Assembly (NCBI RefSeq): GCF_038725785.1
Contig: NZ_CP109796.1
Coordinates: forward strand, 5,952,501 to 6,016,500
From: Termitidicoccus mucosus
Lineage (GTDB): Bacteria; Verrucomicrobiota; Verrucomicrobiia; Opitutales; Opitutaceae
Direction: 5' to 3'
DNA: 64,000 nucleotides
How positions within the stretch are numbered: the stretch's first letter is position 1; each line of letters opens with the position of its first letter. A program made the position numbers and the translations under genes. Under the pieces are notes generated by a model, which saw only the letters and a program-made list of their open reading frames with translations, had not been told where the DNA came from and ran no database searches. This document shows, one piece after another, positions 7,880 to 15,955 of the stretch.

Positions 7880-8064
7880 ACTCTAATTTCCGTAATTTGG
7901 TCAATAGAAATTATTTATATCATAATATATTAATAATAAACAAATTATGTCATATTTTGTCAGATCGTTCGAAAATTTCATGCGATGATTTCTGAGCAAT
8001 TTCCTGAACGAGAATCGATATATTATTAAATTATTTTGTTAAACAACAAGATATGAAATTATTC

Positions 8065-8082
8065 ATTTGCACAAACGTTTGT
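8065..8082 (+). promoter_or_regulatory. LacI-type operator, palindromic
   Basis: ATTTGCACAAACGTTTGT contains the perfect 12-bp palindrome ACAAACGTTTGT (8071-8082). It lies one base before a TTGACA (8084-8089), so a bound repressor would cover the -35 box of the operon that starts at 8186. The central CG dyad is the classical LacI/GalR operator signature. Confidence 0.7.
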
Positions 8083-8083
8083 G

Positions 8084-8112
8084 TTGACAAGGCTCTTTTC
8101 TTTTATCTGATT
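8084..8112 (+). promoter_or_regulatory. Sigma70-like promoter of the nucleosidase-sialidase operon
   Basis: The -35 box TTGACA (8084-8089) is consensus. The -10 is not clear: TATCTG at 8104-8109 (14-bp spacing) or CTGATT at 8107-8112 (17-bp spacing). It is placed directly next to the palindromic operator and about 75 bp upstream of the first gene. The -35 is seen; the promoter assignment is inference. Confidence 0.5.
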
Positions 8113-8185
8113 TGAGGCCGTTCCCCCATCTTATCCACCAAACGCCTGTCGTTGTCCGCCCTCTTCCCTCGTCGTTTTTTTGCAT

Positions 8186-9289
8186 ATGGCTCCATCGTTC
8201 ATATCCACCGTCTCTCTGCCGCAGACTGTTTCGCTCGGCCTGTTGAGCCTTGGCAGCGTCTTCGGACATTTTGGACTGCTTTGCCTGTTGGCCGCCATGG
8301 CTTGCATTTTTCCGGCTGACACTATCCAGGCGGCCCAGTCGTCTGGAGCGCCGGCCAAGATTATCTTCGACACGGATATGGGCAATGACGTTGACGACGC
8401 CCTCGCTCTCGCCCTCACCCATGCTTTGCAGAATCGAGGAGTTTGCGAACTGCTGGCCGTCACGCTTACGCATCCTTCGCCGGATGCCGCCGCCTATGTC
8501 TCCGCCTTCAATACATTTTATGGCCGGCCCGGCATTCCGGTGGGTGTCACCCCGGACGCGCCGGATATATACAAGAGCGAATACCTGCCGGTGGCGCGAA
8601 GAAAGGGGCCGGATGGCCGGTTGCTTTTCCCGTCAAGCGTCGAGGCATCGTCCGCGCCCGGATCGGTCGCCTTGCTGCGTCGCATCCTGGCAGCCGCGGC
8701 GGATGACGAGGTGGTAATTGTGCAAACAGGTTTTTCTACCAACTTGGCGCGCCTGCTGGACACCCTGCCGGACGATGTGTCGCCGCTGGCCGGCAGGGAA
8801 CTTGTCAAACGCAAGGTGCGCCTGCTCTCGATGATGGCGGGAAAGTTTCCCTTCGATGACGGAAACAAGCCGGAGTTTAACGTTCGCCTCGACATACCAT
8901 CGGCCAGAAAAGTCGCCGACGAATGGCCGACTCCGATCCTATGGAGCGGCTGGGAGGTGGGAAACGCGGTCCTCTATCCGGCGTGGAGCATTGACCGCGA
9001 CTTTTACTATGTGCCGCATCATCCCGTCAGGGAATCCTACCAGACCTACAAGCCCACGCCGCACGAGCGGCCCTGCTGGGATCTGACCTCCATTGCCTGC
9101 GTGGTTTGGCCGGACCGGGGCTATTTCTCCCTGTCCCCCGCCGGACAAGTGAAAATCGGGCCCGATGGGCGCACAAAATTTACAGCCAGAAAGGGCGGCC
9201 GGGATTATTATTTGAATATCGATGAAAAACAGAGTCTCCGCCTGCGGGAGGTGTTTGCGGCATTGGTTGCGGAAAGACCAAAATTGTAA
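8186..9289 (+). CDS. Secreted nucleoside hydrolase-like protein (copy 2)
   Basis: 367 aa paralogue of the hydrolase at 6580-7698: 'KIIFDTDMGNDVDDALALAL' near residue 52, 'LLAVTLTHPSPDAAAY', 'EFNVRLDIPSARKVADEWP' and 'HERPCWDLTSIACVV' align throughout. The N-terminal hydrophobic region 'FGLLCLLAAMACIFPADTIQ' suggests export. The ATG at 8186 is preferred over a TTG six bases earlier. It lacks the transporter-derived prefix seen in copy 1. First gene of a plus-strand operon with sialidase-like, TonB and esterase genes, 41 bp from the next. Expected activity: release of the base from ribonucleosides, or of an aglycone from a related N-glycoside. Confidence 0.85.
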   Translation: MAPSFISTVSLPQTVSLGLLSLGSVFGHFGLLCLLAAMACIFPADTIQAAQSSGAPAKIIFDTDMGNDVDDALALALTHALQNRGVCELLAVTLTHPSPDAAAYVSAFNTFYGRPGIPVGVTPDAPDIYKSEYLPVARRKGPDGRLLFPSSVEASSAPGSVALLRRILAAAADDEVVIVQTGFSTNLARLLDTLPDDVSPLAGRELVKRKVRLLSMMAGKFPFDDGNKPEFNVRLDIPSARKVADEWPTPILWSGWEVGNAVLYPAWSIDRDFYYVPHHPVRESYQTYKPTPHERPCWDLTSIACVVWPDRGYFSLSPAGQVKIGPDGRTKFTARKGGRDYYLNIDEKQSLRLREVFAALVAERPKL

Positions 9290-9330
9290 GAACTGGACAA
9301 GTGTACTAGCAGATCAGGAGGAAATATCCC

Positions 9331-10392
9331 ATGTATTCAATCAGATGCTACATCTATTTAGCCGCATTGATGATCCTGATGGTGAAGTCAATGCCGGCCC
9401 AGAGTCCTCAATTCAGAATTGTCCGGACCGAATTTGTGGAACCGGCTCCATCTGTCGCCGAGGTGCATGCGTCCAATATTATCGAGGCCGCCGACGGCAC
9501 ATTGGTTTGCGCCTGGTTTGGCGGCACCAAGGAAGGAAATCCGGATGTAACGGTGTGGGTGTCCCGCTATGTCGGCGGACAATGGACGCCGGGGGTGAGC
9601 ATGGCGGATGGCGTGCAGACTGCGAAGCTGCGCTATCCTGCCTACAACCCCGTGATGCATTGCACTCCGGAGGGTAGGATCTGGATGTTTTTTAAGGTGG
9701 GCAAAGACCCGGAAAGCTGGTGGGGCGAATCGATGTATTCGGATGACAACGGTATCTCATGGACGGGTCGAAAAAAACTGCCCAAAGGTTTTCTGGGGCC
9801 TGTTAAAAACAAGCCGGTTGTCCTGAAGGATGGCACGGTGATTTGCCCTTCCAGCATCGAATATAGCTCAAAGGAGTGGGTCGCCCACATGGAAATCACT
9901 GATGAAAAATTTGAGCATTGGGAAAAATCAAAACCCGTTCCAGATCCGCACAACTATGGTGCGATCCAACCGACGGTAATCCGGCATGCGGATGGCAGGC
10001 TTCAGGCCTTGTTTAGAAGCAATGGGCGGAATTTGATCTATTCATGGTCCAAGGATTCCGGAAGGACATGGTCTCCGCTGGAATTCAGCGGCTATTACAT
10101 GGCCAATTCCGGCATCGACGCGGAGACGCTGGCGGACAACAAGGGATTTTTGCTGGTTTACAATCCCAATGAAAAACCGGACAACCCGAAATCCTGGGGG
10201 CCGAGAACACCGCTTGTGGTGAGCCACTCCACGGATGGCCGGACATGGCGGCCGGTGGCGCTTTTGGAACATAAGAAAACCCGTTGGGGCTACTCCTATC
10301 CCTCGATCATACAAGCCAAAGACGGACGGGTGCATGTCACCTATACATGGAATCGCGGACGCATCTGTCATGTGATTCTGGAACAGCTCTAA
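9331..10392 (+). CDS. BNR-repeat sialidase-like protein (1)
   Basis: 353 aa, secreted, BNR_2 / predicted-neuraminidase type six-bladed propeller. Signal peptide at residues 1-23 (hydrophobic 'YLAALMILMVKSMPA'). The opening blade 'VHASNIIEAADGTLVCAWFG' and 'GNPDVTVWVSR' is the family signature. Asp-box motifs are seen as SDDNGISW, SKDSGRTW and STDGRTW. A good RBS (AGGAGG) lies about 8 bases upstream of the ATG. It sits 12 bp before a TonB receptor. The family includes exo-sialidases but also relatives that act on other acidic or rhamnose-linked glycans, so the substrate is open; sialic acid is favoured by the O-acetylesterase-like and nanA-like neighbours. Confidence 0.82.
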   Translation: MYSIRCYIYLAALMILMVKSMPAQSPQFRIVRTEFVEPAPSVAEVHASNIIEAADGTLVCAWFGGTKEGNPDVTVWVSRYVGGQWTPGVSMADGVQTAKLRYPAYNPVMHCTPEGRIWMFFKVGKDPESWWGESMYSDDNGISWTGRKKLPKGFLGPVKNKPVVLKDGTVICPSSIEYSSKEWVAHMEITDEKFEHWEKSKPVPDPHNYGAIQPTVIRHADGRLQALFRSNGRNLIYSWSKDSGRTWSPLEFSGYYMANSGIDAETLADNKGFLLVYNPNEKPDNPKSWGPRTPLVVSHSTDGRTWRPVALLEHKKTRWGYSYPSIIQAKDGRVHVTYTWNRGRICHVILEQL

Positions 10393-10404
10393 CCCAAATT
10401 AATA

Positions 10405-13257
10405 ATGAAACAAAAGATTACCCTGACCGGCTGGCTGCTGTTAGCCGGGGCATTCATGACCGGAAACCTCCGCGCGGCGGAGATTCGCGGAACGGTGCGC
10501 GACGCCAAGACGGGATATTTCTTGGAAGCGGTTGAAATATCGATGAACAATGGAGCACGCAGTCTGTTGACGGATCGCGAAGGCCGTTTCGAGCTGACCG
10601 GCCTTTCGGATGGCGAATATAAGCTTACATTCATCTACCCTGGCATGCGCACTCATTCCGAACAGGTTTCGATCGCCGGGGCGGATCCGTCGAAAACGCT
10701 CAACATCGCCCTTGCGTCCTTGGAGACGGACGAGCAGGTGGTCATGCTGGAAAAATTTACCGTCGCCGGTGTCAAGGAGGGGCAGGCGGCCTCCATGGCC
10801 CGCCAGAAGGCGGCGGACAATGTGCAGGTGATAATATCAATGGACGCGCACGGCGACGTCGCGGACGGTAACATCGGCAACTTCCTCCAGCGCCTCGCCG
10901 GCGTCACCGTGACCAAGGACGCCGGGGATATTGTAAACGTAACGCTGCGAGGATCGCCAGCCGGTTCCAGTGCGGTTTCGATGGACGGCAACCAAATGCC
11001 GACACAAAATGATCGCTCGGTGCGGGTGGATTATATTCCATCGGAATTTATAAAAGAAATCGAGGTCATTAAAGGCGCGACGCCCGACATGTGGGCCGAC
11101 GGGCTCACGGGGACGGTCAATTTGATCACAAAATCCGCATTTGATTACAGGACGGCGGTTTCCAATTACTCGGCAGGGGCCAGCGTGAACACCTATCGCA
11201 GCGATTTGTGGGAGATCGGTCCGTTCGCCCAATTCACTTATATGAACGCATTTGGTGACAAGCGGAACCTTGGTGTATCAATGTCCGCCAGCTACAACAA
11301 ATCCATCAGACCAAGTGACCGGACGCAGACACAGCGAAGAGAGCTTGACGGCAGGCTCACTCAGGCGCGTTTGCTTGATGACATTGTTTTCCGCAAGAGA
11401 TCAGGCGTTTCCACGAAAGTAGAATACCGTCCCTCCAAGACCCTGAGCATAAAATTTAATGGAAGCTGGAATCAATACAAACAGTTAAACACGCGCAACG
11501 CCTTTGATGCAACTTCGGATGGCGGCTCACGGACAGTGGCGGACTACACCCGCGTGGGCCGCGAGGAAATTGAAGGCGGGGCCGTTCCGCGCGATGAGAA
11601 TAACAACGTGGCCGGTGTTGCGCCGGGTTTTACCGACACTTACACGGAAATTTTGAACGCCCTGGTCGGCCACACCGCACGCGTGGCGGACAGCACCACC
11701 GATGTGTATCGCTATGGAATCGAGTTGTCGAAGCGACTGAACGGCGGAGCGAAATTGGATTTTGGAATAAGCACAACCCACACGGACGCGGTCGGCTACA
11801 ATAGATCGTTTCTCGTGAGGCGACGGGGAGGGATCGGCATAGGAATAGATACCTCCACGGACATAAAAAAACCGCAATTTATACAAACCTACGGTCCATC
11901 GTATGAATATGGCACCGATTACAGCACAGGCTGGACCGCCACCTTCAGCGGGGGCGACAATAATTCGTCCGCGACCATCAATGTGCTGACTGCGGATCTG
12001 ACGAAAGATATGATTTTATGTGGCATGCCGCTGAGATTGAAAACCGGGTTTGCCATGCGTCTTCAGGATCGCGATTCTTTTGCCATGTCGCCCGCGTGGC
12101 GTTATACGGGTGACATCCCGCATCTTAAGAAGCCGGGGCAGGCATATGGCCTGTTCAACGGTTTTTATGCGGGCAAGGACCAGTTTGATATTTACAAAGT
12201 GATGTCCGAGTATGCCGATCCCGTGACAAATTCCGATTTTACTGTTACAAGCAACGTGCGCCCTCCGCATGGCAAGATCACTGAGGATGTCTATGCCGGA
12301 TATGTCATGTCCTCGCTGAAAATCAGGCGACTTCTGATTACCGGTGGCATCAGGGGAGAATGGACGGACATCAACGCATCCGGCTCCATATCGAATCCTC
12401 GCGCGCTAGACCAGGTGGTGGTTGGAAGCAGTTCGGATTACATGGAGGCTTTTCCAAGTGTGCATTTGAAATACTCGGTCTGGCAAAACTTGATCGCGCG
12501 GGCGAGTTGGCACACCTCAATGGCGCGGCCCGCTATAGACCGAATTGTCCCCGCGACCACGATTACCTATCCCGCCGACGAGGCGGGTGAAGGAAGGATC
12601 ACAGAAAACAATACCGGCTTGAAACCTCAATATGCCAAGAATTGGGATCTGGCGTTGGAGTATTATTTGCGGTCGAGCGGCATCATCTCAATTGGCTGGT
12701 TCAGAAAGAATATCACCAATTTTATAACCAGCACGAGTTGGTTGGAAACCGAAGGCGAGTGGGCGGGTTTCAACCGCAGGACTTGGATCAACGTTGGCTC
12801 GGCGGAATTGGAAGGTTATGAGATGGAGTATTCCCAGCGACTTGCGTTTCTACCCAAACCGTTCAACGGAATCAGCGTGTTTGCCAATTACACCCACATA
12901 AAAACTAAGGGCGAATACAATGACGGAATTGAGGAACTGGCCAAGTTCATCCCGAGGAGTTATAATGCCGGGCTGACCTGGCGCTGGTGGAAACTGGAGG
13001 GCCGGGTGCAATACCGGTATCAAAGCGGATTTTTATCGGAATACAGCACGGATCCGACCCAAAAAATAAAACTGACCGCAGATGATACGTTGGATGTGAA
13101 CATAAAATTCAATATCAAACGCTGGCTGACCGTGTATGCCGATTTCCAGAACATACTTAACGAGGCCCCGTATTATTATAACATCAACAAGAGAAGGGTG
13201 ACGATAAGCCAGGCCACCGGCACGCAACTCACACTCGGCGTTTCCGGACGATTTTAA
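10405..13257 (+). CDS. TonB-dependent receptor with carboxypeptidase-regulatory-like domain
   Basis: 950 aa outer-membrane active transporter. Signal peptide residues 1-25 (ends 'GNLRAAE'). Residues ~27-110 form a CarboxypepD_reg-like beta-sandwich ('RGTVRDAKTGYFLEAVEISM', 'DREGRFELTGLSDGEYKLTF'), usual in glycan-importing SusC-like receptors. The plug follows at about 135-250 ('NFLQRLAGVTVTKDAGDIVN', 'EFIKEIEVIKGATPDMWADG'). The rest is the barrel, ending in a terminal Phe ('GTQLTLGVSGRF') as required for outer-membrane assembly. Located between two sialidase-like genes with gaps of 12 and 19 bp; it probably takes up oligosaccharides or sugars released by them. No SusD-like partner is present, as is usual outside Bacteroidota. 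Confidence 0.93.
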   Translation: MKQKITLTGWLLLAGAFMTGNLRAAEIRGTVRDAKTGYFLEAVEISMNNGARSLLTDREGRFELTGLSDGEYKLTFIYPGMRTHSEQVSIAGADPSKTLNIALASLETDEQVVMLEKFTVAGVKEGQAASMARQKAADNVQVIISMDAHGDVADGNIGNFLQRLAGVTVTKDAGDIVNVTLRGSPAGSSAVSMDGNQMPTQNDRSVRVDYIPSEFIKEIEVIKGATPDMWADGLTGTVNLITKSAFDYRTAVSNYSAGASVNTYRSDLWEIGPFAQFTYMNAFGDKRNLGVSMSASYNKSIRPSDRTQTQRRELDGRLTQARLLDDIVFRKRSGVSTKVEYRPSKTLSIKFNGSWNQYKQLNTRNAFDATSDGGSRTVADYTRVGREEIEGGAVPRDENNNVAGVAPGFTDTYTEILNALVGHTARVADSTTDVYRYGIELSKRLNGGAKLDFGISTTHTDAVGYNRSFLVRRRGGIGIGIDTSTDIKKPQFIQTYGPSYEYGTDYSTGWTATFSGGDNNSSATINVLTADLTKDMILCGMPLRLKTGFAMRLQDRDSFAMSPAWRYTGDIPHLKKPGQAYGLFNGFYAGKDQFDIYKVMSEYADPVTNSDFTVTSNVRPPHGKITEDVYAGYVMSSLKIRRLLITGGIRGEWTDINASGSISNPRALDQVVVGSSSDYMEAFPSVHLKYSVWQNLIARASWHTSMARPAIDRIVPATTITYPADEAGEGRITENNTGLKPQYAKNWDLALEYYLRSSGIISIGWFRKNITNFITSTSWLETEGEWAGFNRRTWINVGSAELEGYEMEYSQRLAFLPKPFNGISVFANYTHIKTKGEYNDGIEELAKFIPRSYNAGLTWRWWKLEGRVQYRYQSGFLSEYSTDPTQKIKLTADDTLDVNIKFNIKRWLTVYADFQNILNEAPYYYNINKRRVTISQATGTQLTLGVSGRF

Positions 13258-13276
13258 CATGGGGAGGTCAATCAAA

Positions 13277-14341
13277 ATGAAACATAACCGAATAATCGGA
13301 ACACTTCTGTCATTGGCCTGCGCGGCGCCGTTGTTGAGCGCTCAGGCGAAAAGCCCCGTCGCCGCGGTGCTGCTTTCGGAGTTCATCGAGGCCGCGCCCC
13401 AGGACCCGGAGGTCCATGCGTCGAGCATCACCGAGGTTTCACCCGGAGTTCTTCTCGCGGCGTGGTTCGGCGGCGCAATGGAGGCTGACAATGACACGCA
13501 GATATGGGCGTCGCGGCACACGGAGGCGGGGTGGGGGAAGGCGTTTGTGGTTGAACAGGGACTTTCCGAGGACGGAAGCAAACCCGAACCCGTGTATAAC
13601 CCGTCTCTCTACACGCACAAGGACGGACGGATCACCGTGTTTTACATGGTCGGCCCCTGGAAGGGCAGCAAGAGGTATTGCATGAAGGAATCGCTGGATG
13701 GTGGCGCGACTTGGAGCAAAGAAAACAGGGTGCCAAAGGGATTGCGGGGGCCATGCCGTGCGCCGACATTGCGCTTGTCGGACGGCAGCCTGCTTTTCCC
13801 CACCACAGGCAGTGGAGGCGTGCTCTGCAATTGGTCCGACGAGGAAATGACCCCGGACTCATGGGGAAAATCCGCTCTTATTGCTGATCCGGAAAAGATG
13901 AGCGCCATTCAGCCCACTTTGATGGAGAAAAATGACGGAGCAGTATTGCTGTTTGCGCGCACCTATGCGCGGGAAATCGGGGTCGCGCGCTCGTCTGATC
14001 GCGGACGGACGTGGGGGGCGATCAAAGGCACTGGCATTTATATGGCCAACTCCGGGATTGATGTGCTGAAATTGAAGGACGGACGCGCGCTTCTGGCATA
14101 TAACAAATCGGACAAGCCGGCTGATCCAAGCAAATGGGGCAATCGCACGCCGCTTACCCTGGCCGTGTCAGTGGATGATGGCGAGAACTGGCGCGATTTG
14201 TTTAATCTGGAGACGGACGATATCCGCGAAGGCTTCGCCTATCCAACGCTGATTCAGGCTTCCGACGGACTGGTGCACCTCACCTACACCTGGGGGCGCA
14301 AGCGCATCAAGCATGTCGTGATTGATCCGGAAAAATTATAA
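13277..14341 (+). CDS. BNR-repeat sialidase-like protein (2)
   Basis: 354 aa secreted protein, paralogue of the gene at 9331. Signal peptide residues 1-23 ('LLSLACAAPLLSAQA'). 'EVHASSITEVSPGVLLAAWF' and 'ADNDTQIWASRH' are the family opening, with Asp boxes SLDGGATW, SSDRGRTW and SVDDGENW. The start at 13277 is chosen over an ATG 18 bases upstream because GGGAGGT lies 9 bases before it. Middle of the operon, 22 bp before the esterase gene. It may remove terminal acidic sugars outside the cytoplasm; two non-identical copies in one operon suggest different linkages. Confidence 0.82.
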   Translation: MKHNRIIGTLLSLACAAPLLSAQAKSPVAAVLLSEFIEAAPQDPEVHASSITEVSPGVLLAAWFGGAMEADNDTQIWASRHTEAGWGKAFVVEQGLSEDGSKPEPVYNPSLYTHKDGRITVFYMVGPWKGSKRYCMKESLDGGATWSKENRVPKGLRGPCRAPTLRLSDGSLLFPTTGSGGVLCNWSDEEMTPDSWGKSALIADPEKMSAIQPTLMEKNDGAVLLFARTYAREIGVARSSDRGRTWGAIKGTGIYMANSGIDVLKLKDGRALLAYNKSDKPADPSKWGNRTPLTLAVSVDDGENWRDLFNLETDDIREGFAYPTLIQASDGLVHLTYTWGRKRIKHVVIDPEKL

Positions 14342-14363
14342 AACGAAAAGAGGCTGACTACAG

Positions 14364-15950
14364 ATGGACGCAGTTATACACCGATCCGCGTGTCTGGGGG
14401 CTTCGCAACCAAAGTCCCCATATGGAAGGCGGGACTTTTTGCGGGTGTGCGCCTTTGTTTGTTTGCTCACGGCGGCGGCGCTTCACGCAGACGTGCGGCT
14501 GGCACCATTGTTTCAAGATCATGCCGTGTTGCAGCGCGGGAAGCCTGTGCCGGTGTGGGGGCTCGCTGATCCGGGTGAGGCTGTTATGGTGGAGTTCAAA
14601 GGCCGCTCCGTATCCGCGACTGCGGATGCCGATGGACGCTGGAGAGTGCGGCTGCCGGCAATGGAAGCGGATGCCAAAGGCGCAAGGCTGGTGGTGCGGG
14701 GAAAGAACAGGCTGACGCTGGATGATATTGTGGTTGGAGATGTCTGGTTGTGCTCCGGCCAGTCGAACATGGAGTGGACGGTTGAGAATTCCACCCAAGC
14801 CGGCGAAGAAATCGCGAGCGCGACCAACCCGTTGATCCGGGAGTTCAAAATTGTCAGGGCGGTTTCAGAAAAACCTTTGTTTGAGGGGAAGGGCCAATGG
14901 AGGCCGTGCTCAAAAAAGAGTGTGAGGAAATTCACGGCAGTCGGTTATTTCTTTGCAAGGGAGATTTATGAAAATCTCAAAGTGCCCGTCGGCCTCATCA
15001 ACAGCACATGGGGCGGCACGCGGATTGAGTTTTGGATGAGCAGCGAGGCTTTGGCCTCGACAAAGGCAAATGCCGGGATTCAAGCCCGGTGGATAAACCG
15101 CCTGAATTCATATCCCGGGGCGTATAAGAAGTGGGAGATCGACAATGCCCGCTGGGAGCAGGAGCAAAGGCTGGCCTCCCGGCAGGGGACCGCTTTTACT
15201 GCGCGCCGTCCGCTTCCTCCCGAGGGGCCGGGCAGCCGCAATATGCCGTCGGGTTTATACAACGGCATGATAAATCCACTGGTCCCGTATGGACTGGCCG
15301 GTGTTCTCTGGTGGCAGGGTGAGCATAGCACGGACAGGCCGGACTGGTATCAGGAGCTTTTTCCGGTCATGATAAAACAATGGCGCGCGGCCTTCGGGCA
15401 GGGGGACTTGCCGTTTTATTATGTGCAACTTGCATCGTATGAGGCGGGCAACGACAAGACGAGGCAGCAATGGGCGTTTTTGCGCGAGGCCCAGATGGTC
15501 GGAAGAAATCTTCCCAATACCGGCATGGTGGTGTCGCTCGACATCGGAAAGGAGCGGGATATTCATCCGCCGGACAAACAGGTGATAGGCCGCCGGCTGG
15601 CCTGCGCTGCCCTCGCAAAAACCTATGGGAAAACCATGCAATGGGAGGGACCCCGGATGGAGCGCATCGGACGGAATCCAAGGGGGATCAGGATCATTTT
15701 CAAAAATGCCGAGGGGCTGGCGTGCCTCGATGAGCCTGTGCGGGGCTTTGAGATTGCGGGAGCGGATCACGTGTTTCGAGAGGTGCCGGCCAGAATTGAC
15801 GGAGACAGCGTGCTACTGGATCTGCCACAGGGAACTGTGGCCGAAGCGGTCCGTTATTGCTGGTGGAATTTTACCGCCAGGCCGATGCACAACGCCGCCG
15901 GGTTTCCGGCCGAACCCTTCCGTACGGACAAATGGCCCATGCCAAGGTGA
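14364..15950 (+). CDS. Sialate O-acetylesterase-like protein (SGNH/SASA family)
   Basis: 528 aa secreted esterase. After a long N-terminal lead, a signal segment 'VCAFVCLLTAAALHA' ends near residue 42. Nucleophile block 'WLCSGQSNMEW' has the catalytic Ser at about residue 134; 'LINSTWGGTRIEFWMS' carries the oxyanion Gly/Asn region; 'GVLWWQGEHS' and the C-terminal 'DIGKERDIHPPDKQVIGRRL' hold the Asp-x-x-His pair. The family removes O-acetyl groups from sialic acids or other acetylated glycans, which would make them accessible for the neighbouring BNR proteins. The stop is 5 bp from the start of the autotransporter gene, so they are likely co-translated. Precise substrate not proven. Confidence 0.87.
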   Translation: MDAVIHRSACLGASQPKSPYGRRDFLRVCAFVCLLTAAALHADVRLAPLFQDHAVLQRGKPVPVWGLADPGEAVMVEFKGRSVSATADADGRWRVRLPAMEADAKGARLVVRGKNRLTLDDIVVGDVWLCSGQSNMEWTVENSTQAGEEIASATNPLIREFKIVRAVSEKPLFEGKGQWRPCSKKSVRKFTAVGYFFAREIYENLKVPVGLINSTWGGTRIEFWMSSEALASTKANAGIQARWINRLNSYPGAYKKWEIDNARWEQEQRLASRQGTAFTARRPLPPEGPGSRNMPSGLYNGMINPLVPYGLAGVLWWQGEHSTDRPDWYQELFPVMIKQWRAAFGQGDLPFYYVQLASYEAGNDKTRQQWAFLREAQMVGRNLPNTGMVVSLDIGKERDIHPPDKQVIGRRLACAALAKTYGKTMQWEGPRMERIGRNPRGIRIIFKNAEGLACLDEPVRGFEIAGADHVFREVPARIDGDSVLLDLPQGTVAEAVRYCWWNFTARPMHNAAGFPAEPFRTDKWPMPR

Positions 15951-15955
15951 TTCTT

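Larger units (their letters stand above)
7699..8185. other. AT-rich divergent regulatory region
   Basis: About 490 bp between two divergent nucleoside hydrolase genes, far richer in A/T than the flanks. It contains three operator-like sites (7700-7710, 7865-7879, 8065-8082) and a promoter-like TTGACA. A 72-codon open frame at 7777-7995 has no family resemblance and unusual composition; I do not call it a gene. This is the likely control region for both nucleoside hydrolase operons. Confidence 0.7.

Noticed and set aside
7777-7995. A 72-codon open frame in the AT-rich regulatory region
   Set aside because: No RBS, no family resemblance and it overlaps the distal operator; better explained as regulatory DNA.
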